Assembly: GCA_013365365.1 (NCBI GenBank)
Contig: JABVXU010000058.1
Span: 124,001 to 188,000, forward strand
Source of the DNA: Cruorifilaria tuberocauda
Taxonomy: Eukaryota > Nematoda > Chromadorea > Rhabditida > Onchocercidae
Length of the DNA: 64,000 nucleotides
Direction of reading: 5' to 3'
Part shown: positions 49,675 through 61,935 of the stretch, one piece after another
How the letters are laid out: every line of letters starts with the position of its first letter
Position numbering within the stretch: position 1 is the stretch's first letter
Made by a program: the position numbers and the translations under genes
The notes under the pieces: model-generated
Seen by the model: only the letters and a program-made list of their open reading frames with translations
Told to the model about the DNA's origin: nothing
Databases searched by the model: none

Positions 49675-52600
49675 ATGATTCTATATTCATTTGTTTATCT
49701 TATCATTACTTTGATACCACTACATGGAGCACAACCTTTTCTAACGTGGATTCGAAGTGATGGTCAAGCTTTTAATACTGGACCTTTCGAAGATTTCTTA
49801 TCCAAGCTTCTTAGCATCACACGGGTAATTTTGGAAAGTTTCATCAAAAAAAAATAAGAAATTTGTTGAAAAAGTTACCAATAACTCCTTCAAAACTATC
49901 ATTTGTAATCACATTATAGAACCTCTACAAAATGGATGATTCGATTGAAACAATTATGGATGAAGAACAAATGAATACTCATGGAGATTATAGTCCTGTA
50001 GCTAGTAAGGTCCAACTTTTTTTATCAATAGAACTTATAGTTATCAATCGATATTTAGCATTGCTGGAATTTGATACCATTTTTGTAATTCTGTAAGAGC
50101 TTTTAATAATTATATATCGTTGCACTTTAGATTATATATATTTAAAATAAGAGATAATTATTGAATTTTAATTACTTGCGGATAAAATCCAAAGAATATT
50201 TAGTCATTTTGTAGATTTTAAGCGGTGATATTAATAAATTAACAAATTATAAGTTTTAGATTTGCAATGTTTTTCTTTTTATTGCATCAATATTTTCTTT
50301 TAGTTCACTAAAGAATAATTTGAGGATTTTACAACTTGAAAAATTTTTTCATTTGTGAATTAGCCAAGTCGATCACTTCGGTAATTGAAACTATTGAATG
50401 AATGGTACTGTAGCTTTTTTTGCTCACTTGTTGTGCAATCAAAACGTTTATCTCAATCAACTTAATTTCTCGAATTAATTTCCTTATTTTTTAAGACTAA
50501 TGAATTTTTGAAACAGATAATTTCTCTTCTGGACAACGATGAATACCGCATAAAGCAAGCGAACTTCAGGAACGAATTTAAAAAAACGCATAAGGGCAGC
50601 ATTACGATTGAGTTAGTATATTAGGTTTACTTCCATTAAATAAAATATAATTAAATTAATCAATACTTTCATTTGGAAACATCTTTGAAAAATTCTCAAT
50701 TTTTGGAATTTCTTCAATAATTTGAAATTTTGTTCGTAATATATCACTCATTTATAGTAGATATCTTTTCTGGAATTCCATTGATCGAAGCTAGCGTCAC
50801 GTAGGGCAGATATTGTGTAATTCTCCAAGATATATTAATACGTTTAGTCTGGCTCGAGGAAACCTGACAAAAAGCCGGATTATAAAAGAACGATTAAATT
50901 AATCTGAGTCAATATCTCTCTGGTCATTTTCCGATATCTCCCATTTCAGTAGCTATATCACAAAGAAATGTGGAATGTATTTGCAATTTTATTCCGGAGA
51001 CTCACCAGATATTTCCATATAAGACTCTAAAAGAAATCCCATAAAAATTTTTCTTCGTATTTTATTTTAAAAGAATTCAACAAATTTCGTTGTTAGCTAT
51101 CATTCTGGACGGAAATGATCCAGAATTATACTAAGCTATTAGAAGTAAGCTTAACTTATTTTCATGGAATGCTTATAAATGCAATTCTTATAAAATATGT
51201 ACTATCTGACTTTAGCAATTAACAAAAATGATCGGAAATTATAGCCACTCTAGAAAAGATAACAACGTTAGATTTATTCCTAATTATGGTTTTCTTTGGA
51301 TTATGAATGCGATCGCAAGGATGCATTGAGATATCATCTCAACTTTGATATGATCATTATACGGTTTCATATCCGAAATCCTGGAGAGGAACAGCTAATA
51401 TTGAGAGTGAATGTTTCATATAGAATTTTCTGAAAACAGATCGAAAATAATTGCATATAGTATTAGTGAAATTCGAGGAAATCAAGTTTTTCATGGTATA
51501 GAGATAAATTGTCAAAAAAATAAATGTAATGGTTCATCTTTTGTATTCACATAATTACATTGATAAAACTAGAAGATAGTTAAGATAATTCTTTTTTCAA
51601 TTTAAACTGTTTAGAAGTGACCAATTACGGTTACGGTTGAAGTATTCTTGACGTCTGACGATGTAGAGAAGATCGATTAGAAACGATTTAAGATAACTGT
51701 TGACAAATCTGGAATATGGAAATTTTCCTCGATCAAAAGGAATTATAATTTGGGTAGTAAGTGGTATTCAGTACCAATGTTATTTAGAATGTGAATGAAA
51801 AAATCCAAAATTTTTTTTCCGGAAAATAATGTTACTGAGAGAATCTTTTTTCTTCTAAAGCTTTTACATTCAGGCAACATGTTTGTGTACGAGAGAAAAA
51901 AGTGCCATTATTATGGGATGCTTCCGGACCAATATGTACATCGTACAAAAGGGCGACACGATGTATTATGGGTGACAACAATGAAACGTTGATAAGAATC
52001 ATTGAATGTTGTGATGGATATCAAACATCGAATATCAAGAAGGGTTGTACTGCATGTATGTTAAATTTCCGATTTTTTGATATGAATTTCAACAATATTG
52101 AGAATTTATCTCTTTGGTTTATCATTAAATGAGGCTAAGATGTCTCTTAGTTATAGCATCATAATTTAAATAGATTTTCAGATGATGCTCCAGAAACTTT
52201 GGATGATTTGTTGAATGGGAAAAACGTATGTACAGAGACATTGAAATTAAAAAATATCAATTTTACAACACTACTGATACCGGAAAACGAATCCTGCTCA
52301 TCGGTACAAATTTGCATACTAGGAATTCCATTCTTCTCTTAAATTTCCCTTTTTTTTTCTTCTTGAATTTAATTTGAAAGCATAACTAATAGATTTAGAA
52401 GCTCAAATATTGGAAAAAAATCCTAGAGAGGAATTAAAATTTCAAAATTCAATAGCGTTGCCATCTATTTTTATTCAGAAACTTTTGAAGAACTAATGTA
52501 TAAAAAAGAGATGCTTTTTGTTATAGTTTTCTTTTTAACTTCTAACTTTTACAATTCTTTTTTTAAATCCTCATTTGTTGTTTGGTAGGTATTTTATCTT

Positions 52601-55600
52601 TCCATTTCACTTTTAGAATTTAATTTAGCAAAATTTTGAGCGATATAAATTCTTGGATATTTTTATTATAATAATCATAACAGCACAATTTACTAAAATA
52701 ACTTTTGAAGCCTTGGAATACTTGCTACTTCAGGCTTGAAATATTGATTTTGTAGAACGATGTTAATAACAGGAATTTGGACGAATACATTTTGGAAGAA
52801 CCACATCGTAGTTATGAAATGTTGAATTCTCAGAAATTACCGACACGTAAATTAGGAACTTTTGTTATTGTATCGAGAAATCTTGAAAGAATAGATTTAG
52901 ATGACAAAGTGAGCATAATTGAATAAATAAATAATTATTCCTATAAATCTCCACTAATTTTTGCTTCTTGATTTCCAAATAATTAGACAAGGTTATCTTA
53001 TTGAATTTTTCTTATTCATTTACCTCTTTTATTTCAAGCGTAAATTTGAATTTCATGCTATAAATATTATTCCTGACGAGTAGTTCTATGAAATTCACTT
53101 ACACATATATCAAGGATCGAGAAATTTAGGAAGTTAGAATGAAAAAATTTATTACTGCTTTCTGAATTTCTCGACTCTATTTCAATTTTTTTCCGAAGTT
53201 TCACAAAAAAAAAATTTCAGCCTCTTCTGAACTGTGTTAAAATAGTAGAGGCAGATTTGGAGTGGAGAAATGGTACAGTACAATTGCTAAGTGCCCCGTT
53301 ACCTAAGATAACAACCCAAACACTTCTTGAAGTTATCAAAAGTGATCCGAATTTCTCTGTCTTCTATGCTTGTAAGTTTATGAATTACCTATTATAGCAA
53401 TTAAAATTTATAGTTTTCTTAACTTTTCAATCCAAGAAATTAAAAACAAATAAACGAAGAACAAGATAATAAAATAGAAATATAAAGTTTAAAGAATTCG
53501 AGTCAAACTTCTAATCTGTTTCAGTATTGACTGATGATCTTCGAGAACGTCTTGCATCAAGCATTCTTATTTCTACGGTATTCGTTTTTAGCAACGAAAC
53601 ATTCGCATCATTTTCTCCATCGCTTCAAGCACGTATGCGTCAGCGGAAAGGATGTGCAAGAGGTAAAGTGAATTTTTTTCATATTTTACAAATTTCTCAA
53701 ACCAAATTTGAAGATTGTTATCGCAAATTTTTTTGTAGAATTAATAAAAGAACATATATACGATGGCATGCTATGCTCATCATTCATGAAGGAAAATGAT
53801 ATAACATCGATTACTGGCATTAAACATCACTTTTATAAACAGGTTGAAATTTACATTTATTTGGATCACTTGAAAAATAACTGCAAAATTCAGTCTATAT
53901 GTAAGAGCACAAGCCTTCTTGAAAATAAGATTTTTAATTAAAGTTGCAATAATCAAATGATGCGAAATTAAAAGGATTACTGCTGATTGATGTTTGTAGC
54001 GTGATGGAAATAACGCGGAGTTAATGCGTCTCGATAATAGTCGGATTCTGAATACTGATCGAGTAGCTTCAAATGGAGTCATTCATATCGTTGATGACGT
54101 AATACTCCGAAAACAATGTGAATTCACACTTAAATTTTTCCATAATTCATAATAGCTCTATAGAATATATAAAATTGCAGCAGTTATTTTATAGAAGCTT
54201 ACCATACATTTAGTAGCTATTGCATAAAAAGAATTTACTGGAACAATGATGCACAACTGAATTAAATTTTGCAGCTGCAATCGATTGGCGTGATCATTTA
54301 GAGTTTCCTGGTGGAGAATTCTTGGAAATTGTTCAACGCAATACTGACTATAAGGATGAGCCAGTAGCTATATTTGTACCGCCTAATAATTCCTTTCGAG
54401 TATACTGACTTTTTGCTATTATTTTTCGCTTCAGTGCTAGCACTTAGGATTTACGACTGAATTAAAAAGGCTGTATGTATTAAGTTTACTCCAGTTAGTT
54501 GATCAATATTTTTTCTTAATCTTTATTATAAACCGTAATTCTTCATTTTTAACATATGTAAGGTTATTTCTAAAGGCTTAAACCATTCCGTTCAAAATTA
54601 TTAATATCATGCTTTTATTCAAATTCTCATTTTTAAAGATTTCAGAATTTGACAGACGAAAAGTCGTTTGTTATGAATCATATTGTCATAAACGATTCAC
54701 ATATTACAAACAAAATGATCGAGACAGCATACGGCTCGAAGGTCAATCATTTTCTTATTGATCATTAATTGTCAACCACTTTATAATTATAAATTAGTAC
54801 TCTTTTAATTACAGCGATTCAAAGTTTTCAGCCGCTACCAAATTAGCTACTCAAAGAATTTCTGAATTTTATAAATCTTTTTGCGAATTCAGATCCCTTC
54901 ATCGATGAAATCTCCAAGGATGGTCTTTGGATGTGCAAAAACAATAAAGCCACTTACAAAGTACTGCAACACAACCATTTACTCCATTGATGCCGTATGT
55001 GTTTTTAAACTTTTGCACACTCATCATGAAAATTACAAATACTTCAACATTTTTGAATTAGAAATTTTCTCAAAAATATAAACAATAAACGAGATAAAAG
55101 TAATAAGTACATCATTATCGATTAAATCGCTAGATTGTACAGTTCAACTTAGTTCTTCCATCGGTTCACATTTGATTCTCTCTCGTCAATTAAGGAAATT
55201 GATTTTCCCTTCCTTCCATTTATCTCTCGGAGAATTTACGTCTATTTTCAAAGTATTTCATAGAAATTAAGTAACTTATTAAAATATACAAAATTTAGCC
55301 CTTACCGAAAACTATGAATACACTGGAAGAATTGATAGCCGATCGGCGTGAGTTTTCGATATTCGCTTCGTTATTAAACGGCAGTAACATTGATTTGAAA
55401 AATAATCAACTGTATACCATTTTTCTACCTTCCAATGATTCATTGTCGAATAATCAAGTTCGAGCACTAAAAACGGATAAAATGCTGGCAAATGATTTCG
55501 TGCGTAGACATATTTTTGAGGGTAAGTTCTACAAGCTTAAATTATATTCCTAAGGATTTTTCACCACTTGAATTTATTTATTCTCTTGAAGAACGAGTGA

Positions 55601-56434
55601 CGGAGAGCTTTCTACAATTATGCTCACTTAATTTATAGGATTGTTCTGTTCGAAGGACCTCCTGGTAAGAACGAGTGATGGAAAGCTTCCTGTAGTTTTG
55701 AAAAATCTTAAAGGTGAATATTACGTTGGTCGTAGAGTAGGCGAGAGGATAACAGTCGGTGATGCTGATTTACAGGTCAGTGATGCTGATTTACAAATAA
55801 AAATCCTGGACATATAAAAAAATTTCTACATATGTTTAAAAGAAATTTATTTTCCAACACTTATAACGAGTCCATCAAATTTTTTACTTCACCGTATTTT
55901 AATATGAATGTCTTATGTCCTTTAAATCTTTAATGAAATTATACTTTAAAATATAGGATATGGATACACTTGCTGTGAATGGCATCCTACACACATTGGA
56001 GAGTCCATTGAAAAGTCAAACATCACGTAAACATCACACACTTTGCTCGTTTTTTGATTTTATTTAGTTTTTTCATGTTGTTGTTTTGATAAGAATAAAA
56101 CTATTAGAAACAATGCGATATCGTGACAGCTTTTCATGTGAAGATAGCATTATATAGCATACAGTATTGAAATGCCCAAATAAAGAAAATTTGCTTAATC
56201 CTCAGCTTTGAAATTCGGTAAAATTATGCTGTGATAATAATGCGTACCTTACTGATGACTGGTTTGTGAAAGTATGATGGAAATAGATGATAGATTTCCA
56301 ATAAATACTAATCAATTCAATAAGCAGCGTCTAAGCCTCTCCAAATACGACATGGCAAAACAAGTTCTGATGACTCGGGTTGTAAATGCTATAAGTGCTT
56401 ACTCACATACTTACTGAAATTATTGAGAACTTAG
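49675..56434 (+). CDS. Secreted EMI plus four-FAS1-domain protein (periostin/TGFBI type)
   Basis: Extracellular matrix or cell-adhesion protein. Exons: 49675-49824, 49920-50009, 50517-50611, 51874-52055, 52182-52303, 52756-52908, 53221-53371, 53525-53662, 53739-53842, 54000-54117, 54275-54399, 54646-54741, 54893-54994, 55299-55521, 55639-55775, 55957-56026, 56328-56434; all phases fit, giving 720 residues (human TGFBI has 683). Signal peptide MILYSFVYLIITLIPLHG. EMI domain at about 112-172 (HVCVREKKVPLLWDASGPIC ... IIECCDGYQ ... KGC). Four fasciclin repeats at about 175-300, 305-430, 435-545 and 550-680 carry typical blocks: NGTVQLLSAPLPK, LLEVIKSDPNFSVFYAL, NGVIHIVDDV, LIADRREFSIFASLL and NGILHTLESPLK. 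The C-tail is Cys-rich (CKCYKC). A 9-nt candidate microexon at 54815-54823 would add RFK. Confidence 0.9.
55590..55706 (+). repeat. Partial exon duplication: intronic copy of FAS1 exon 15 sequence
   Basis: The segment at 55590-55628, inside the intron before exon 15, resembles 55668-55706 within exon 15. Translated they read RTSDGELSTIMLT and RTSDGKLPVVLKN. The offset is 78 bp. The intronic copy lies upstream of the acceptor used here and is not needed for the coding frame. Confidence 0.7.
55755..55796 (+). repeat. 21-bp tandem duplication across an exon-intron border
   Basis: The last 21 nt of exon 15 (55755-55775, ending TTTACAG) are repeated directly after it (55776-55796, ending TTTACAA). 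The two copies differ at two positions. The GT of the donor is the first two bases of the second copy. Confidence 0.9.
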
Positions 56435-56855
56435 GTATAAAACAATCGGATATCCTGAAAATACACAGAGATTCTGGAGAAATGATTCGTGGTTAAAATG
56501 ATGATACGCAACATAATGCTCTCAATTACCCGTTATCACCTGCCAAAATTACAATGTTGAAAGATGTGGGATCATAACTTTTCATACTAAGCGCGTTAAA
56601 TGAAGTTTCATTTTTGGAAATGGCGGGAATGATGGAAATCAAATTTTCTCGTAGAGTAGACGTTTTTGGTATTTTGAATTTGATAAATTAGTCATTAAAT
56701 GTTTTATTTGACCTTATGTTGGCTGAATCCTAATTTCTACTAACAAGTTTTTTCAGTTGAATTCTTCTAGAAGATTGTCGATAAACCATTCATTGAAAAA
56801 AAATATTAGTGAGAAGTACTGTGCAACAACGGTAAACAACGTCATAGGCTGTGAA
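56435..56855 (+). promoter_or_regulatory. Short intergenic spacer with SL-type acceptor (possible operon)
   Basis: Only 421 nt separate the FAS1-gene stop from the next ATG on the same strand. A strong GTTTTTTCAG acceptor (AG at 56755-56756) stands about 100 nt before that ATG and about 320 nt after the stop. No AATAAA was seen in the spacer. This spacing is compatible with a nematode operon resolved by trans-splicing, but a separate promoter is not excluded. Confidence 0.45.
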
Positions 56856-59824
56856 ATGGGGCGAGTGTTACTGAAAACTAATCGTCAGGGGTATGTAAAT
56901 TTATTAGAAAGAGATAAATTTGAAAACTGCAGTGAATTTAGAAGAAATGTGCAAACGAATCCAATTATGGAAGCAGTAGACCTGTAAACTCAACGACTCT
57001 CCTTCTATCATCTAGCAATTTTCGTGCAGTAACTTTATATCTTTCCTTAACATTCACAAATTGAACAATCCTGAAGAAATGATCGAAGGCCAGAATTTAC
57101 GTTCGCCTGTAAGAAATTAAGTATACAAGGTTTCATATTTATTTGCCTCAGCTAATTTTACCAGCTGTTTTTGGTCCTTTTTTAGTACGAAATTTAATTT
57201 CCACTTCCGTTAAAGAAACAATTTTCATCAATATCGCAGAAAATTCCAGATAATTCTTCGTAACGAGGTTCAGTGAGTAAGAACAAGTTAATTAAAGAAT
57301 TGTGTGGAAAATTGTTGGCCTTTTTCATTTCTCAATCAATTCCAGCACACATCGAACTTCGGCATTGCGTAAAACAAACGATGGTGGAGTATCGAAACAA
57401 CTTACTGCAGCTGAGAAACGCAAAAGGATGATTGAAGCTGGAATGAAATATGCGTAAGTTTAGTGCTAAATTATTTTTATACTTAACTTTCAAGTGACCT
57501 TAACTTTTCAAGAAAGTGTATAGTAAACTCAAACCTTTCCTCTAAATCTGTGTATATTAAAGTCATCAGTTTTGTACGTATAATATAATGATAGTAATAG
57601 TCAAATTTTATATATATAATGAAAAAAGATTTTAATATAAAAACTGAATTTCACATATACCATTTGTAATATTTAGATATTATACAAACTTGCATCTCGA
57701 GTTTAAGAATTTCATTACAAAGCAGAACTTTTGTAAATATGTCCTCATATTATCAACTTTTCAGAGCACAAAATCGGAAAATTAAGGTGGATGTACAAAG
57801 GGGAGCCCACTTCATGAAATTTAACGTCGAGGTTAGTATTATCATATTTTAAGCATTATACGAAATATATTATTGAACTCGAAAAAAACATTTTCATTGT
57901 GTTTAGTTTTGGATCAAATAGTTTCGAGTGTTTTGAAAAGTTTTCAGTCTGTCCAAGAGTCAATTATTAAAACTGGATCGTGCAGAAAATCTACAGCTCC
58001 CTTGAATCTTCAGCACATTTCGCCAAGAAAAAATAAGCAAATAGTTGATACACCTAGTATCCATCAACCGATTTCTGAAAACGTTCTGAATGTAAGTATT
58101 TTAGTTGAATTTTCAAGCACTAATGTTTATTGAGGTTAAAAATTTCAAAGAATTTCAATATTAACTCTTTCGAGAAGTTTTTTAATTAGATTCCTTGGTG
58201 TTTCTTAGTTATCCAGTTTTTTATCTTATGGTACGTCGATCAATGAGAATGGATTTCAGCGCTCAGACACAAAAAGCAAATCAAGGATTCATTTTATTAA
58301 AGCGCCTCTAAAACCAATCAATGAAATATTTGAACGTGATGATGCTGCATTAACGAGCATTTTAAACAGATGTCCGCAAAATTCAATTTCTGGAAGATCT
58401 TCCATGTTCGTAAGTTATTCTTAGCTGTTAAATTCTCCTCGTTTATTCAAATCATTTCTATTCCATTTGGTTTTATGCAAACTGCTTTTTTTTGTATGCT
58501 CAAAAGAATCAAGTTACTGCTACTGCTTTTTTTGATCAGAGCGATGCTTTTAGAAATTAGTTTTTATATATGTTAAAACTTTACTAATCACATTAATATT
58601 TTCATTTAGCGTGGCCGCGAAAGACCATCATTGTTTCCAAATGGCGTAAATCCTTTGGATACAGCTGCTGTGAAGTTTGCTAAACCTTTATCACTAACGG
58701 CATTAACCGCTCGCTCGTTTTCTCTGGGAGTAGTGGCTTCGACGAAAGTTGATGCTGCATCAGTTTTAGCTACGCCATCCTCAGCTATTAAAATGTCAAA
58801 AAGAACACCAGTTCGTTCTTTATTTCTTAAATTTTTTAAGTGCCGAATGATTTTTGGATTTATATTGAGGAAAATGAATGTTATATATGATGTTGATCAA
58901 TACAAATTTCGTAGAAAATTATTTTTCAGACGAAAACCGTCAGATTTGACGAAAGTGTTGTTTTCCGAAGTCCAAAAGGTGATAATATATCTCCAAAAAC
59001 TAATGTTCTTAAGATTCATAAGCCTCTGGAAACTCTGGAAACTTCAGTAAGCTTTATAAAATCTTTATAAGGTTTATTTTCCGATGAAATTATTTGTATA
59101 ACTATCGCATCCGTTCTAGGACGAAATGATTTTGGATCTGAAAATGAAATTCGATGACATGTTAGAAAAGCTAAGAATTCTGCCGGCAAGCATTTTTAGC
59201 AACTTGAAGGAAGCAGTGTATCAAATTGCGTCTGAGAGATCAAAGTAAATTTATGATATATTTCTACTTAAATTTATGCTAGGGGCTTGGCACCTTAAAT
59301 CTTGATTTCTTTCAGGATGATGAAACTTGCCAATAATGGAAGTATTCTTTTACTTTTGAATCTGTGATTCAGATCTATTTAAAAATTAGTCAGTAAAGTG
59401 TTTAAATATGTGTTTCAGCGCTCACAGAATATGTAATGGGTATCCATCCAACCCACCGTTGAATCCGACTGAATCGGCGTCCTCAGAACCTAAAACTAGA
59501 GAAGTCTTATCTATTCCTTGTCGGTCATCAATAGATTGCGTCGCCTCGCGAACGAGACGAAAAGTTCGTGTATCGGAGGTGCATACCAACCAAGTAATTT
59601 TGTTTTTAGATTTTTGAGGTTCCATAAAACTTAACTCAGAAAACTTAGCTCAAAAAACCGGTTGATGTGTGAAAATAGGGGATTTTAATAGAAAAATAAA
59701 TTTCTTGGACTCCATTTCATTTTTTCTAAATGTATTGCAGGAATTCCCATTAACAATAGATTCATCTGAAGAAAAAAACTATGGTGTTATGTTTCATCCA
59801 GAAAATCTTGTTCAGAAAAACTGA
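56856..59824 (+). CDS. Uncharacterised basic protein, probably nuclear, with RVxF-like motif
   Basis: Exons: 56856-56890, 57346-57453, 57765-57831, 57948-58091, 58260-58409, 58610-58810, 58930-59046, 59120-59244, 59419-59593, 59741-59824; phases are consistent and give 401 residues. I do not recognise the family. Visible are a basic N-terminus (THRTSALRKTND; LTAAEKRKRMIEAGMKYA), long Ser/Thr/Pro-rich disordered stretches with SP and TP sites, a TPTKTVRFDESVVFRSPKG motif (KTVRF fits the PP1-docking RVxF pattern) and one helical segment (LKMKFDDMLEKLRILP ... LKEAVYQIASE, encoded by 59120-59244). Such features are common in chromosome- or spindle-associated regulators; this is inference. The start was chosen as the first ATG after the acceptor at 56755-56756. 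AATAAA is at 59887-59892. Confidence 0.75.
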
Positions 59825-61935
59825 ATCCTAAAATGTATGTATGTTGACTCTTAATTTGCCATTAGCTCTTTTACTATAAGAATTATAATAAAACAGCCAA
59901 AAGTTTCTTGACTTATGAAATTTCTTAATTTACACAATATTTGAAAGAGGAGTAGGATGAGTTGTTAATAAATTTGGCAATGGTTAGTAACATAAATACA
60001 AAATTGAGCAAGACAATGCAATTTCTCATTCATTACAATTACTTTTTACAGCTGAATTCTGAATCTGTTTGCATCAAGAAGAATTTGCGAAAAATAAAAT
60101 CGAGTCTTCTCAACAAGGTGCAGTCAGTTACATCAACATGGGATTGCCATGATTTACACTATGTTCTTTGTATTCATTAAATGGCTATTTGGAAGAAGTG
60201 TAATGGGTATAGTTTGTAGGCAAAAATTTTCGGACTGGACGGTAATTTATAAAGTTATGACAGATTTCGTTGTTATTGTTAGAGATGATTAAAATTGTCA
60301 AAACTTTCCATTCACTGTACTTCGAAGCTTTTTTCTCTTCGAAAGTTTACGGTGCATACTTAACACAGTTCAATGTTAAGTTTCTTTAATGTCGCAGCTA
60401 GGACGAAGATGTCACATATCATAATTGTGCATATCATAACTATCATAATTGTACAGGAAGTATGATAATCGTTGGAATATTTGATGCAACACTTTGCATG
60501 TTAGGTATGCAGTATAAGCAAGTTCTAAAAGAAATGCTGCAAATTTTACCCAGTTTAATTCACTGAATGATCAGGATTATACCAATTACACATTAAGAAA
60601 ATTACTTATAATGTTAAAAGTAAAAAAAGAATGAAAACGGGATAGCAGTTATCCTGTGATTTTACTATCTCAGTTTTTTTTTCTTTAAAGTGATCTGAAG
60701 GAGAAAATCATTAATATAAATTTAAATAGGATTAATTCTAATCAATTTTTGCTGAAGACCTCAGAGGAAGAGTGTTCTATCAGTATAGAATTAGTTTGTT
60801 CGGTTTTTGCTTTTATCATTTATTCTATCTATCCATCTTTATATACATGTGTATGTATAGAGTGCTGAAGCATTTTTTCAGTATTATAACTTTCATTAAC
60901 TGCGGAACAATAACCATTTTTCGTACAAGATATATTCCAATTTCTGGTGGAACAGCTTAATTAGAAAGCCTTAAACAGCAAGAGATTTTTGATTAAAATT
61001 CCTTCACGAATCTACCCTGTTGCTGCTGCTTTTATTACTGGTATCGGGTCATCATATAAAGCTCAGTAATTCTTATTTTTCAAAACTCTTGTAAGGTTCG
61101 GCGATATGGCTGATTTACGAAATTCTCATACTCCCGATTTGGCATATACGGGCAACCTATTTGGAATGGAAGTCGATTCAACACATACGCAACAAAAACG
61201 TATAATGGGAGGTTGGAAATGTTTTTCCTACAACATAAACTTATAATCTTGAGGTACTTAGCATTTAATCTGACGACGTTTGGATTTGCTTTCCCCTAAT
61301 TAGTCAGTGAAATATATTTGGAGCGCTTGTTGAATTTACTAGAGCCCTTGGTTGTTTCGTATTTTCATTCAAGGCTACATAGGAATGTGCAGAGATCAAT
61401 AACTCATAATATCCGTAAATACATCAAGGTGCATATTATAATGAGTCAATATCTTCTGTTTGTATAAGTACTTCAATTTAAAGTTGACAATCGAGTCAAG
61501 AATTGCTATCTGCGAAAAAGCGGATAATCCGATGTACCCTAGCCTATCATAAAGTTTGATCACTGGTCAGATCCTGACGGCCAATACTTTCAATTCATGT
61601 GAAGCTGATACTTCGCGGATGCCCGAGTTTCCTGAAAAAAGTCGAACGAGTGGTGCGCGACTTTTTTTGATGCTAGTGGTCTTGTTACAGGTGTCGTGGC
61701 ATGCTTATATCAGATATTCAATTCAGGAACTTGTCGAGAGACTTATCAGTGAGAATCACGCCTTATTTGAACTCCTGGTAACCCCTGGACCCTAAAAGAT
61801 AGGAATATGGTACTCGAAGCGTCACTAATGGTTTGCCTTTTTCTTCGCTGCCACATGTGGCACTAGGTTTTTCCCAGTGTTATATGTTAACATGATTGTG
61901 TCACCTATACCTACATAATCTTATATTATTTTGAG
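59825..61935. other. Spacer or NPL4 5' region; unassigned open segments
   Basis: Holds the 3' UTR of the preceding gene, then coding-like but unassigned stretches: 60052-60180 after a TTTACAG acceptor (KKNLRKIKSSLLNKVQ), 61100-61225 (start at 61104, MADLRNSHTPDLAYTGNLFG), 61305-61467 and 61556-61795. The part from 61090 to 61800 is GC-richer than its flanks. None resembles the ubiquitin-like N-terminus of NPL4. They could be NPL4 5' exons, another gene or an old mobile element. Confidence 0.35.
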
